In this document: piece by piece, positions 54,440 to 63,486 of the stretch
Position numbering within the stretch: position 1 is the first letter of the stretch
Layout of the letters: every line of letters begins with the position of its first letter
Source: Maricaulis sp965242785
GTDB taxonomy: Bacteria > Pseudomonadota > Alphaproteobacteria > Caulobacterales > Maricaulaceae
DNA: 64,000 nucleotides
Reading direction: 5' to 3'
NCBI GenBank assembly: GCA_965242785.1
Contig: CBDETA010000004.1
Coordinates: 682,001-746,000, forward strand
Translations under genes and position numbers: made by a program
The notes under the pieces: model-generated
The model's database searches: none
Told to the model about the DNA's origin: nothing
The model's input: the letters and a program-made list of their open reading frames with translations, nothing else

Positions 54440-54725
54440 TACTTTCCCTCCGAAAAAATCTCAAACGGAAGGGTTGCTCAACACTTGAATTGTTAAGCAC
54501 AAAGCCCCCTGGGCAGACCGTTTAAGAGAATACCTGCCTTGAGCGAAACGCTATGTGCGAATTTTTTCGCGCGTCAATCGGCGAGTATTTGAGCAATTGT
54601 TCGAAAAAACTATTTTAACGCGGTTGTGGCGCGAAAAACACGCAGCGATTTTGCATAGCTAAGTTAAAGCCGGGATCAACGTCCGGTTTTTGTTCAGATT
54701 CTTTCGCTCTGCCAAATAGAGAGCG
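54440..54725. other. AT-rich upstream region of the TonB receptor, with probable promoter
   Basis: This 286-base gap is visibly lower in GC than its surroundings, with runs such as ATTTTTTCG and several TTAA. On the minus strand TTGACG (54572-54577), the Caulobacter -35 consensus, is followed 16 bases on by CATAGC (54550-54555). The leader of about 110 bases before the ATG may carry further control. No gene is seen. Confidence 0.4.
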
Positions 54726-55586
54726 CTACGTGACTTCCAAGTGCTCGCGAAAGCGCCTGCTGCCTGGAATTTTCTCTCCCGAATCGAGAATGAGCAGGAC
54801 GTCTCCGTCACCGGTCGGGCAGATTTCGCGGATTCGTTCGCGATTCACCAGCCAGGAGCGGTGAACCCTGACGGCATCGACGCCGGCCTCAACCAGCTGT
54901 TTCTGCAGATCGGCCAGGGTGAGGCGGGCCAGGTGGTCGCCCGTTGCAAGGCGAACCTCGACATAGTTTCCGGCGGCCTTGGCGGCGAGGAATTCCTCGG
55001 CGGCGATCCTGAGCGTGCGGCCGCCGCATTTCAGGGTCAGCCGATGCGACCGTTTGGCCTCGGCCCGGGCCGCCTCGACTTCCAGCCGGCGGTATTGCAG
55101 GGCCAGCGAGACCGCGATGATGACCTGATAGCCGGCATAGGTGCCCAGATCCTTGCGCGCTTCGTAAACGATCTCCCGCCAGGGGGCGTCATGGAAGAAC
55201 TCATAGTCCCCGCCATAGGCAAAGGCCCAGACGCCCTCCCGGATCAGGACCATGCCGGTGATGTGCAGGGTGAGATAGACCAGATAGCCGCCCAGATGCG
55301 CGGGCAGGGAGTTCAGCCAGCGGCCCGGCTCGAGCGGGAAGCGGATGCCCAGCCACATCATGAAGGGCAGGATCATCGCTGTCATGATGACGCTGGAGCC
55401 TTCCGTCACCCAGGCGAAGAGGGGCGGTCCGGTCCGGCCATCGCGGGCGAACTCGGTATCGATCGACATCGAGGCAATCATCCAGAAGGCCAGAAGGCTG
55501 AGCCAGGCGAACTGGCAGGCGCGCATCCAGGCCCGCCGTTCGGCGTCACGCACGAGGTCGAGATCTGAAACCGGGGCCGGGGTCAT
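54726..55586 (-). CDS. Membrane-bound LytTR transcriptional regulator (second copy)
   Basis: A 286-residue protein. Four helices between about residues 25 and 160 form the membrane part (FAWLSLLAFWMIASMSI; SVIMTAMILPFMMWLGI; GGYLVYLTLHITGMVLI; YQVIIAVSLALQY). A coiled, charged link (EVEAARAEAKRS) leads to LytTR from about 190: LRIAAEEFLAAKAAGNYVEV, VHRSWLVNRERI and GSRRFREHLEVT. It shares architecture with the regulator at 42216 but is not a close copy. ATG 55586 begins where family-like sequence starts, though no ribosome site is clear. Divergent from the acyltransferase. Confidence 0.88.
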   Translation of the reverse strand: MTPAPVSDLDLVRDAERRAWMRACQFAWLSLLAFWMIASMSIDTEFARDGRTGPPLFAWVTEGSSVIMTAMILPFMMWLGIRFPLEPGRWLNSLPAHLGGYLVYLTLHITGMVLIREGVWAFAYGGDYEFFHDAPWREIVYEARKDLGTYAGYQVIIAVSLALQYRRLEVEAARAEAKRSHRLTLKCGGRTLRIAAEEFLAAKAAGNYVEVRLATGDHLARLTLADLQKQLVEAGVDAVRVHRSWLVNRERIREICPTGDGDVLLILDSGEKIPGSRRFREHLEVT

Positions 55587-55760
55587 CGCCGGACTGTCCG
55601 ACAGTCCGGCGCGGGCTGCAAGCCTGCCAGCCGCCACTCGTCCCCGTACGCCGCCGCTTGTCCCGCGCGAGCGCCGGTCATCCCGCCGCGCCGCCTCGGG
55701 CCCCGCAGGGATCGCCTTTCCGGGCCCGGTGGGCAGCATGGCGCACAAAGGGAGTGTTCC

Positions 55761-57005
55761 ATGTCGACAAATTCACCGCCGCAGCCTGCTGCATCCCAGG
55801 GGCCCTTTGCCCCGCCCGCATCCGTCACGCGTCACTATGCGCTCGACTGGCTGCGGATTATCGTCTTCATATTGCTGATCTTTTATCACATCGGCATGTA
55901 TTTCAACACGGAGGGCTGGCACGCCAAGAGCGTTCACGCCAATGATGCCATGGAGCCCCTGATGTGGCTCTCCAGTCCCTGGCGCCTGCCGCTTCTCTTC
56001 TTCATCTCCGGTGTCGCCATCCGCTTTCTCGGCGACAAGCTGGGTGCCGGCCGCTTTGCGTTGGACCGCAGCTGGCGGCTCTTTCCGGTGATCCTGTTCG
56101 GCATGTATGTGATCGTCGCACCGCAGACCTATGCCGAACTGCGCTCGGCCGGCGTGATCGAGCCCGGCTTCATCGATTTCTATCGCCACTATGCCGGTCA
56201 GTGGGGCGGTCCCTGGGAGGTCCACACACCGACCTGGAACCATCTGTGGTATGTTGTCTATCTCTTCGTCTACTGCCTGATGCTGGCGCCGCTGCTGCCC
56301 CTGTTGCGCGGGGTGGCCGACAGCCGCGCGCTGCAGGCGGCGGGCCGGTGCGCGGCGTCCGGCTGGACCGGGACGCTGGCGCTGATCGCCTTGCCTCTGG
56401 TCCCTTTCCTGGTGATCCGTTTCACCCTGGCGGAGGCCTTCCCCACCACGCATGACCTGATCGAGGACTGGGCCAATCACGCCGGCTCGCTGACCATCCT
56501 GCTTTATGGCTATGCCTTTGCCCGCAATGACGCGCTGTGGCGGGCCGTCGACCGGGCCTTTCCGGTGGTCGCAGTCCTGACCGGCGTGCTGTTTGCCGGA
56601 CTGTTCGCTGCCTACAACAATATCGACTGGGTGGTGGCGCGTGAGCCGTTGCTGTGGGTCGCGCGGATTGCCCGGATCGTCTTTGCCTGGACGATCATCC
56701 TGACCCTGCTGGGCGCCGCCCGGCGCTGGCTGACTTCGGACGGGCCGGCCCGGCGTTACCTCACCCAGGCCGTTTTTCCCTGGTACATCCTGCACCAGAC
56801 GATCACGGTGACAGCGGGTTTTGCCTTGCGTGACGCCGGGCTGGGCGTGTGGAGCGAGTTTGCCATCCTGGTCGCCGTCACAGCCGGGGGGTGTGCGCTG
56901 GGCTATGAAATCATCCGGCGCATTCCGCCTCTGCGGCCGGTAATGGGGCTGAAATGGCAGGTGTCACCACACCGGTCCGTGGCACCTGCCGCGCGAGCTC
57001 GCTGA
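55761..57005 (+). CDS. Acyltransferase 3 family membrane protein
   Basis: A 414-residue integral membrane protein with about ten to eleven helices. RHYALDWLRIIVFILLIFYH (about 24-43) is the opening signature with the conserved Asp/Arg and His, and LFFISGVAIRFLGDK follows. It resembles MdoC/OpgC-type members, which move acyl groups to periplasmic glucans or surface sugars; the acceptor is unknown. GGGAG precedes ATG 55761. Confidence 0.9.
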   Translation: MSTNSPPQPAASQGPFAPPASVTRHYALDWLRIIVFILLIFYHIGMYFNTEGWHAKSVHANDAMEPLMWLSSPWRLPLLFFISGVAIRFLGDKLGAGRFALDRSWRLFPVILFGMYVIVAPQTYAELRSAGVIEPGFIDFYRHYAGQWGGPWEVHTPTWNHLWYVVYLFVYCLMLAPLLPLLRGVADSRALQAAGRCAASGWTGTLALIALPLVPFLVIRFTLAEAFPTTHDLIEDWANHAGSLTILLYGYAFARNDALWRAVDRAFPVVAVLTGVLFAGLFAAYNNIDWVVAREPLLWVARIARIVFAWTIILTLLGAARRWLTSDGPARRYLTQAVFPWYILHQTITVTAGFALRDAGLGVWSEFAILVAVTAGGCALGYEIIRRIPPLRPVMGLKWQVSPHRSVAPAARAR

Positions 57006-57082
57006 ACATTACAAATTGATAATGGGATAGGCGGCATCAGCCGCCTATTCTCCCCTCACGACGCATGCCTGTGGGGAGCAAA

Positions 57083-59533
57083 ATGCTGACATCCATCATC
57101 AAGACCGGCGCGGCCCTGGCCGCGGCTTCACTTCTCCTGCCGACCGCGACCCTGGCGCAGGAGGCTTATCGTCTGCCGCCGCAGGAACTTGTCGACATTG
57201 TTGATGCGCCGCTTTCACCCTGGACCTCGCTGTCGCCGGCCCGGGACACGCTGCTGCTGATGCATCGCGAGGCCCTGCCGCCGGTTGCCGAACTGGCCCG
57301 CCCGATGGAGCGTCTTGCCGGTCTGCGCCTGGATGTCACGCTGAACGGTCGCCACGGTCCTCGCAGCATTGTCGGCCTCTCCCTGATCGATCTGGAAACC
57401 GGCGCCGAACGCGCGGTCGAGCTGCCGGCCGATGCCGGCATTTCCAGCACCAGCTGGTCGCCGGACGGTTCGCAGATCGCCTTCGTGATGACGCGCAATG
57501 ACGAGCTCAGCCTGTGGGTGGTCGATGTTGAGCGCGCCCGCGCCCGCATCGTTGTCGCCCGCGGCGTCAATGCGGTCTTCTCGCCTTACAGCTGGATGCC
57601 GGATGGCGAGCACCTTCTGGTCCATCTGACCGACCCCGAACGCGGACCCATGCCGGTCGAACCACGCGTTCCTGTCGGTCCGGTGATCCAGGAGGCCTCA
57701 GGCTATGAAGCCCCGGTGCGGACCTATCAGGACCTGCTGGAAGACGAACACGACGCCGCCCTGTTTGCCTGGCTCGCCTCGACCCAGCTGGCCATTGTCA
57801 ACGCCTCGGGCCGTCCCCGGGTGCGCGAGATCGGTGAGCCCGGCCTCTATTATTCCGCCGACCCGGCGCCGGGTGGTGACTACATCCTGGTCGGCGAGAT
57901 GGAGCAGCCCTTCTCCTACCAGGTGCCCTGGTATTCCTTCCCGGACCGGACCTTCGTCATCGACCGGTCCGGCGACGAGGTTGGGACCATTGCCCGTCAG
58001 CCCCTGGCCGACAATGTGCCGATCGGCGGCGTCATCACCGGTCGCCGCTCCATCGGCTGGCAGGCCAGCCATGAAGCCCGCCTGACCTGGGCCGAAGCGC
58101 TGGACGGTGGCGATCCGCGTGTCGAGGCCGAACAGCGCGACAGCGTCTGGGCCCTGGCGGCACCGTTCGATGGTGAGCCGGTGGAAATCCTGCGCACCGA
58201 GGACCGCTATTACGGCACCCAGTTCACCGCCGTCGGCGAGACCGGCTTTGCCATGGAGTATGACCGCGACACCCGCGTCATCCGCCGCTGGCTGGTCGAC
58301 TTTGCCGATCCGTCGGTCGAGCCGCGTCTCGCCGAGGAGCGCAACTATCAGGACCGTTACGCCAATCCCGGCTCGGCCCTGACCGTGCGCAATGAGTTCG
58401 GCCGGGCCGTTGTCGGCGTGCACGATGGCTACATGTATTTCGCCGGTGATGGTGCGACGCCGGAGGGCGAGCGGCCCTTCCTCAACCGGGTCAGTTTCGA
58501 GACTTTCGAGACCGAGGAGATCTGGCGCAATTCCGGTGAGAATTACGAAGAGGTGATCGGTCTGACGGCCGATGATGCCTCATCCTTCCTGACCAGCTGG
58601 GAAGATCCGGTCACCCCGCCGAATGTGCGCTGGCACCGGGCGGGCGAGGACACCGTCCAGTTGACGCAGTTCGAGAACCCGCATCCCCAGCTCAACGCGA
58701 TCAGCCGCCAGCTGATCACCTATGAGCGCGCGGACGGCGTGCCGCTCTCGGCGACGCTCTATCTGCCGGCCGACTACGAGGAAGGCGACACCCTGCCGGT
58801 GCTCGTCTGGGGCTATCCGCTGGAATACAATGACGCCTCGACCGCGGGTCAGGTCTCCGGCTCGCCCTATGAATTCGCCCGTCTCGCCGGCACCAGCCCG
58901 CGCTTCCTGGTGACCCAGGGCTATGCGCTGCTGGAGAACGCCACCATGCCGATCGTCGGCGACGATCCGGAGACGGTGAATGACACCTTCATCCACCAGC
59001 TCGTCCTGTCGGCCGAGGCGGCGCGCGATGTCACGGTGGAGATGGGTTTCGGCGATGGCGAGCGTCTGGCGATTGCCGGCCACTCCTATGGTGCATTCAT
59101 GACCGCCCACCTGCTGGCGGCCTCCGACGTGTTCCGCGCCGGCATCGCCCGTTCGGGTGCCTATAACCGCACCCTGACGCCCTTCGGCTTCCAGTCCGAA
59201 CGCCGCACCTTCTGGCAGGCGCCGGACGTCTATTTCGAGCTGTCACCCTTCATGCATGCCGACCAGATCAATGAGCCCATGCTGATGATCCACGGCCAGA
59301 TGGACAATAATTCGGGCACCTACCCGATGCAGTCCGAACGCATGTACGCCGCCGTGAAAGGCAATGCCGGCACCGCCCGCCTGGTCATGCTGCCGTACGA
59401 AAGCCACGGCTACCGCGCCCGCGAAAGCGTGCTCCACGTCCTGGCCGAAAGCATCGACTGGCTGGACCGCTGGGTGAAGCCGCTCGAGGACCCGATGGGT
59501 GGGGGAGATGGCGAGGCGAGTGCCCTGGAGTAG
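57083..59533 (+). CDS. Exported S9 family prolyl oligopeptidase-like peptidase
   Basis: An 816-residue exported peptidase. Signal peptide to about residue 26 (ATLAQ). An N-terminal beta-propeller (SSTSWSPDGSQIAFVM; FSPYSWMPDG) covers residues 30-560. The alpha/beta hydrolase domain follows, with Ser668 in GHSYGAFMT, Asp in IHGQMDNNSGT and His in YESHGYRARE, a complete triad. The GGGGAG five bases upstream fixes ATG 57083 rather than the ATG six codons before. Related to glutamyl or dipeptidyl endopeptidases; specificity is unknown. Peptides may enter with help from the nearby TonB receptor. Confidence 0.93.
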   Translation: MLTSIIKTGAALAAASLLLPTATLAQEAYRLPPQELVDIVDAPLSPWTSLSPARDTLLLMHREALPPVAELARPMERLAGLRLDVTLNGRHGPRSIVGLSLIDLETGAERAVELPADAGISSTSWSPDGSQIAFVMTRNDELSLWVVDVERARARIVVARGVNAVFSPYSWMPDGEHLLVHLTDPERGPMPVEPRVPVGPVIQEASGYEAPVRTYQDLLEDEHDAALFAWLASTQLAIVNASGRPRVREIGEPGLYYSADPAPGGDYILVGEMEQPFSYQVPWYSFPDRTFVIDRSGDEVGTIARQPLADNVPIGGVITGRRSIGWQASHEARLTWAEALDGGDPRVEAEQRDSVWALAAPFDGEPVEILRTEDRYYGTQFTAVGETGFAMEYDRDTRVIRRWLVDFADPSVEPRLAEERNYQDRYANPGSALTVRNEFGRAVVGVHDGYMYFAGDGATPEGERPFLNRVSFETFETEEIWRNSGENYEEVIGLTADDASSFLTSWEDPVTPPNVRWHRAGEDTVQLTQFENPHPQLNAISRQLITYERADGVPLSATLYLPADYEEGDTLPVLVWGYPLEYNDASTAGQVSGSPYEFARLAGTSPRFLVTQGYALLENATMPIVGDDPETVNDTFIHQLVLSAEAARDVTVEMGFGDGERLAIAGHSYGAFMTAHLLAASDVFRAGIARSGAYNRTLTPFGFQSERRTFWQAPDVYFELSPFMHADQINEPMLMIHGQMDNNSGTYPMQSERMYAAVKGNAGTARLVMLPYESHGYRARESVLHVLAESIDWLDRWVKPLEDPMGGGDGEASALE

Positions 59534-59543
59534 GTTAGAGTGC

Positions 59544-59571
59544 AGGGGCGGGTGCTTTGGTGCCTGCCCCT
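59544..59571. terminator. Probable terminator after the S9 peptidase
   Basis: A 12-bp stem with three G-T pairs (59544-59555 with 59560-59571) and a TTTG loop. No T-run follows, so termination strength is doubtful. Confidence 0.4.
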
Positions 59572-59603
59572 TGGCCTTCGCGCGTCGCGCCTGCGGTCCG
59601 GCG

Positions 59604-60476
59604 CTAGCCTTTGAAATAGGTCTCGCGATGGTAGCGTAGGAACTCTGCGTGCGGCTGAAGCTGTCGAATTTCCGGAACGGTCACATATCCGCTGGGGTCG
59701 AATAAGCGCTGAGCCCCTTCAGGCAACAGCTTGTCCGCCTTAAGCAGCTTGAAGTCGTCGTCGATTGCGATCAATCCGCGGTCAAATAGCCAATGTGCGG
59801 TTCGCGAAAGTGCGACTCCATTGCGGATGGAATCGGGACCGTCATCGGCAACAGGTCGGATGTGGGCGGCTTCCATCTCAGCTCGTCCACCACCATTGAT
59901 AATCTGCAGTCCTGTTACGGCGCACTTGCGATTATAGGTATCCCGCACTGTTTTCGCGAAGGCAGCGTCTCTGAACTTGCGGGACACCAGCTGCTCAACA
60001 ATTGGTCGCCGGAACACCGACGGAGGTTCCGACAATCCAGGCGGGTCTGCCCTCACGTCTTCATAAAGATCGTCTGAGAACCCAGCTGCACAAATGGTTT
60101 CAAACTCGGTATCGGGAATTCTGCGTACTGATACGCCAAAGGCGCCTTGATTGCTGGACCCATCGGGAGAGTGCAGCTTGTCCTCCCAGTAGCGCCCGTC
60201 ATTGCGCCTCACTGAAACCGGAGTATTGAACTCGAGGTAGTTCTCAAGGTGGGCGACGAAGTCACCGGGCTTTTGAGGGTTTGGCTCGACCCTCCGTAGC
60301 GTCGCTACCCCGAAATATGCCAGCCGGCCACCGCCAGCGCGAGGCTCATAGAACAGACAAAGATCGCCTACGGCCTCGTGAGCGGCTTTAGCGTACCGGC
60401 GCGGCACATAGTATGTCCGTCCCGGAACTTCGCTATAGCTGCTCTCAACCGACTGCATAAGAACGACTTTTGTCAT
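59604..60476 (-). CDS. HNH endonuclease with N-terminal PUA/EVE-like domain
   Basis: A 290-residue protein. The C-terminal HNH_2-type domain is clear: KCAVTGLQI, EAAHIRPVADDGPDSIRNG with His205 and Asn219, and RTAHWLFDRGLIAIDDD with His228. Residues about 15-125 (GRTYYVPRRYAKAAHEAVGD; LCLFYEPRAGGGRLAYFGVA; FVAHLENYLEF) look like a PUA/EVE-type beta fold, as in EVE-HNH enzymes that cut modified DNA. It has lower GC than its neighbours and stands alone, with no methyltransferase. A modification-dependent restriction role is inferred. ATG 60476 is preferred over an upstream TTG. Confidence 0.85.
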   Translation of the reverse strand: MTKVVLMQSVESSYSEVPGRTYYVPRRYAKAAHEAVGDLCLFYEPRAGGGRLAYFGVATLRRVEPNPQKPGDFVAHLENYLEFNTPVSVRRNDGRYWEDKLHSPDGSSNQGAFGVSVRRIPDTEFETICAAGFSDDLYEDVRADPPGLSEPPSVFRRPIVEQLVSRKFRDAAFAKTVRDTYNRKCAVTGLQIINGGGRAEMEAAHIRPVADDGPDSIRNGVALSRTAHWLFDRGLIAIDDDFKLLKADKLLPEGAQRLFDPSGYVTVPEIRQLQPHAEFLRYHRETYFKG

Positions 60477-60530
60477 TCGCAAAAGCTATTGCTGAGACGC
60501 TCTGTAGGAAAGAGAAAAGTAATCCAGACA

Positions 60531-60568
60531 AAAAAAGCCCCGCTGAAGCGGTCCAGCGGGGCTTTTTT
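60531..60568 (-). terminator. fabI terminator
   Basis: GCCCCGCTG/CAGCGGGGC (60537-60545 with 60554-60562) flanked by A and T runs on both sides. On the minus strand it lies just after the fabI stop at 60589; the flanking A-run also suits termination from the other side. Confidence 0.88.
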
Positions 60569-60588
60569 GTTCTGCTATTGCTTGAGCC

Positions 60589-61404
60589 CTACTCGTCCGC
60601 GAAGTCCGGCACCGCCACCGCATGGAAGCCCGCATCCACATGCAGCGTTTCGCCCGTGCAGGAGAGGCCGAGATCGCTGAGCAGGTAGAGGGCAGCGCCG
60701 GCGACGCCTTCCATCTTGGTGTCCTGCTTCATCATCGACCATTCCCGGCCGGTCTTCATCAGGGCCTTGCCGCCGGAGATGCCGGCCATGGCCAGGGTGC
60801 GCATCGGGCCGGCGGACAGGGCGTTGACGCGAATGTCCTTCGGGCCGAGATCGCGGGCCATGTAGCGGGTGGAGGCTTCCAGGGCCGCCTTGGCCACGCC
60901 CATCACATTGTAGGACGGCACAACGCGTTCGGAGCCCAGATAGGTCAGGGTGATCATCGCGCCGCCATTGGGCATCAGGTGGCTGGCGCGCTTGCCGGCA
61001 TCGACGAAGGAGAAGGCGGAGATCTCCATCGCCCGGCGCCAGCCCTCGCGGGTGGTGTTCTCGGTGAAGGAACCGACCAGCTCGTCCTTGCCGGCAAAGG
61101 CGATGGCGTGGACCAGGAAGTCGATCGTGCCCCACTTGTCTTCCAGGGCCTTGAAGCAGCGGTCCATGGAGGCGTCGTCGGTGACGTCGGCCTGCACCAT
61201 GAAGGGCTCGCACGGCAGGCTTTCCACCAGCGGACGCACGCGGCGTTCCAGCGCCTCGTCCTGATAGGAGAAGGCGATCTCGGCGCCCTGGGCGGCCAGC
61301 TGCTGGGCAATGCCCCAGGCAATCGAGTTCTTGTTGGCCACGCCCATGACAAGCCCGCGCTTGCCCTTCATCAGCTCACCGGCCGGAAATACGGTTTCTG
61401 TCAT
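60589..61404 (-). CDS. fabI: Enoyl-ACP reductase FabI
   Basis: A 271-residue NADH-dependent enoyl-ACP reductase, the last step of the fatty-acid elongation cycle and the triclosan target. GVANKNSIAWGIAQQLA is the cofactor motif, and Tyr155, Tyr165 and Lys172 in TYLGSERVVPSYNVMGVAK are the catalytic set. ATG 61404 opens MTETVFPAGELMKGKRGLVM. Not in direct operon overlap with fabB: the exported cupin-like gene and a terminator lie between. Confidence 0.96.
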   Translation of the reverse strand: MTETVFPAGELMKGKRGLVMGVANKNSIAWGIAQQLAAQGAEIAFSYQDEALERRVRPLVESLPCEPFMVQADVTDDASMDRCFKALEDKWGTIDFLVHAIAFAGKDELVGSFTENTTREGWRRAMEISAFSFVDAGKRASHLMPNGGAMITLTYLGSERVVPSYNVMGVAKAALEASTRYMARDLGPKDIRVNALSAGPMRTLAMAGISGGKALMKTGREWSMMKQDTKMEGVAGAALYLLSDLGLSCTGETLHVDAGFHAVAVPDFADE

Positions 61405-61432
61405 CGGAAGATCCCCTTCAGACTGATCTCGG

Positions 61433-62200
61433 CTAACCGTATAGACGCAGTGCGTCAGGAACTGAAATACGCGGTGCACGTAAAATGTCGCCGCCGGCCG
61501 ACGTCGCGTTCCGGACATCAAGGTTGTAGATGTCAAAATCCCGCTCGGCCGTGCCGTCCAGCCCCAACACGATGACATCGAGGGTATGCGCCGGGGTTTC
61601 GGCTTCGAACCAGTGCACATTGTCGGCCTCTGTCCCGATCGACGACAGGTCGCCGGGCGAAACGGACCGGTCGATGCTGGGGCGGATCAGCAAGGCATCG
61701 GGACTGACATCCAGCTTGTCATACTGCCGCAGGCGGAACCGCCCGGACAATGTGAAATGGGCCGAAACCATGTTGTCGTGCCCATGCGGCACAATGGCCC
61801 GGCCCTGGTCCACCGCGAACATCTTGGGAAGAAAGCTCAGCCTCCTGCCGTGCGCGCCGGGGATTTCCACCGGCTGCGTCGTGACCCCGCGATGGGCATA
61901 ACCCATGCGCGAGGCAAGCGACTCGAAGTTCATGGAACTGAGCAGGTCGTGAAGCTCTACCGCGTTGAAGACCGCATCCAGCGCAACACGCCATTCTTCG
62001 GCGCCGGATGGCCCGGCGGCTCGAAGCTGCCGCGTCAAAGGGTCGATGGCGTTCGCCAGGTCTTCAAGGGCCTGACCCGGGCTGCCGGCAAATGCACGGG
62101 TAGAGATCCCCAGGGTCAGCAGGCTGGCCAGCAATCCGGTCCGGATCACCATTTCCCGTCGCGAAAGGGGCAATGAGCGGACCAAGAAAAATCCTCGCAT
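61433..62200 (-). CDS. Exported cupin-like protein, unknown
   Basis: Up to 255 residues. LSRREMVIRTGLLASLLTLG looks like a twin-arginine signal. The mature part contains VPHGHDNMVSAHFTLSGRF, a cupin-type metal-binding pattern, and later HWFEAETPAHTLDVIVL, the second His set, so a small beta-barrel with a metal is likely. No close family is recognised. ATG 62200 lies in the fabB terminator hairpin and has no ribosome site; later starts (TTG 62185, ATG 62152) are possible, the last losing the twin Arg. Ends 28 bases before the fabI start. Confidence 0.65.
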   Translation of the reverse strand: MRGFFLVRSLPLSRREMVIRTGLLASLLTLGISTRAFAGSPGQALEDLANAIDPLTRQLRAAGPSGAEEWRVALDAVFNAVELHDLLSSMNFESLASRMGYAHRGVTTQPVEIPGAHGRRLSFLPKMFAVDQGRAIVPHGHDNMVSAHFTLSGRFRLRQYDKLDVSPDALLIRPSIDRSVSPGDLSSIGTEADNVHWFEAETPAHTLDVIVLGLDGTAERDFDIYNLDVRNATSAGGDILRAPRISVPDALRLYG

Positions 62201-62219
62201 GCTGGGTGCATGCGAGGAT
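62184..62219 (-). terminator. fabAB terminator
   Basis: A 12-bp perfect stem, ATCCTCGCATGC (62191-62202) with GCATGCGAGGAT (62208-62219), is followed on the minus strand by TTTTTCTT. It lies 32 bases past the fabB stop and overlaps the proposed start of the next gene. Confidence 0.85.
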
Positions 62220-62251
62220 CTTATGGCCTGAAGGCAAAAATGCGGCGGTGA

Positions 62252-63466
62252 TCAGATCTTCTCGACGACGACGGTACCGTTGGTGCCGCCAAAGCCGAAG
62301 GAGTTGGACATCGCCACCTTGATGTCGGCCTCACGGGTTTCCGTGACGATCGGCAGGTTCAGGGCTGCAATGTCCGGGTCCATGTCGAACACGTTGATCG
62401 ACGGGGCGATGAAGCCGCCGCGCATCATCAGCAGGGTATAGACCAGCTCGTGCACACCGGCCGCTCCCAGCGAATGGCCAGTCATCGACTTGGTGGCCGA
62501 GATTGCCGGCGCGCTGTCGCCGAAAGTCTTCTTCACCGCCGTCATTTCGGCAATGTCGCCGACCGGGGTCGAGGTGGCGTGCGGATTGAGATAGTCGATC
62601 GGCTTGCCGACCTGTTCCATCGCCATCTTCATGGCGCGCTCGGCGCCCTCGCCGGACGGGGCGACCATGTCATAGCCATCCGAGGTGGCGGCATAGCCGG
62701 TCACTTCGGCGATGATGTTCGCGCCGCGCTTCTTGGCGCGTTCATACTCTTCCAGCACCACCACACCGGCGCCGGAACCGCCGACGAAACCGTCGCGGTC
62801 CTTGTCGAAGGCGCGCGAGGCGAGGTCGGGCGTGTCGTTATACTTGGTCGACAGGGCGCCCATGGCGTCGAACAGGTTGGAGAGGGCCCAGTGGATCTCC
62901 TCGCAACCGCCGGCGAACATCACGTCCTGCTTGCCCCACTGGATCTGCTCGGTGGCCGCACCGATACAGTGCAGCGAGGTCGTGCAGGCCGAGGTGATGG
63001 AATAGTTCACGCCCAGGATCTTGAACGGCGTGGCCAGGGTGGCCGAAGCGGTCGAGCTCATGGCCTTGGGCACGGCGAACGGACCGATCCGGCGCGGACC
63101 CTTGTCACGGGTGATGTCGGCAGCGCCGACAATCGTGCCGGCCGACGGACCGCCGGACCCCATGATGATGCCGGTGCGCGGATTGGAGATGTCGCTCTCT
63201 TCCAGCCCGGCTTCGGCGATCGCCTGTTCCATCGCCATGTAGTTCCAGCCGGCGCCTTCCGACATGAAGCGGTAGACCCGCTTGTCGACATGCTCGGCCG
63301 GATCGACCGTCGGCTTGCCACCGACATGGCATTTGAAATTGTGCTCGACGAAGCTGTCCATGCGGCCGATGCCGCTCTTGCCTTCGCGAAGCGAGCGCGT
63401 GACTTCCTCGGCATTGTTGCCGATCGGGGAAATCACGCCGAGTCCGGTGATGACTACACGACGCAT
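62252..63466 (-). CDS. fabB: Beta-ketoacyl-ACP synthase I FabB
   Basis: A 404-residue condensing enzyme needed for unsaturated fatty acids. Catalytic Cys161 lies in TSACTTSLHC, and the two His lie in NPHATSTPVGD (about 295) and KSMTGHSLGAAG (about 330). The N-terminal MRRVVITGLGVISPIGNN is the usual start. AGGAG precedes ATG 63466. It follows fabA by 20 bases, the standard fabAB operon. Confidence 0.96.
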   Translation of the reverse strand: MRRVVITGLGVISPIGNNAEEVTRSLREGKSGIGRMDSFVEHNFKCHVGGKPTVDPAEHVDKRVYRFMSEGAGWNYMAMEQAIAEAGLEESDISNPRTGIIMGSGGPSAGTIVGAADITRDKGPRRIGPFAVPKAMSSTASATLATPFKILGVNYSITSACTTSLHCIGAATEQIQWGKQDVMFAGGCEEIHWALSNLFDAMGALSTKYNDTPDLASRAFDKDRDGFVGGSGAGVVVLEEYERAKKRGANIIAEVTGYAATSDGYDMVAPSGEGAERAMKMAMEQVGKPIDYLNPHATSTPVGDIAEMTAVKKTFGDSAPAISATKSMTGHSLGAAGVHELVYTLLMMRGGFIAPSINVFDMDPDIAALNLPIVTETREADIKVAMSNSFGFGGTNGTVVVEKI

Positions 63467-63486
63467 ATCTGTCTCCTGGGGTCGGG

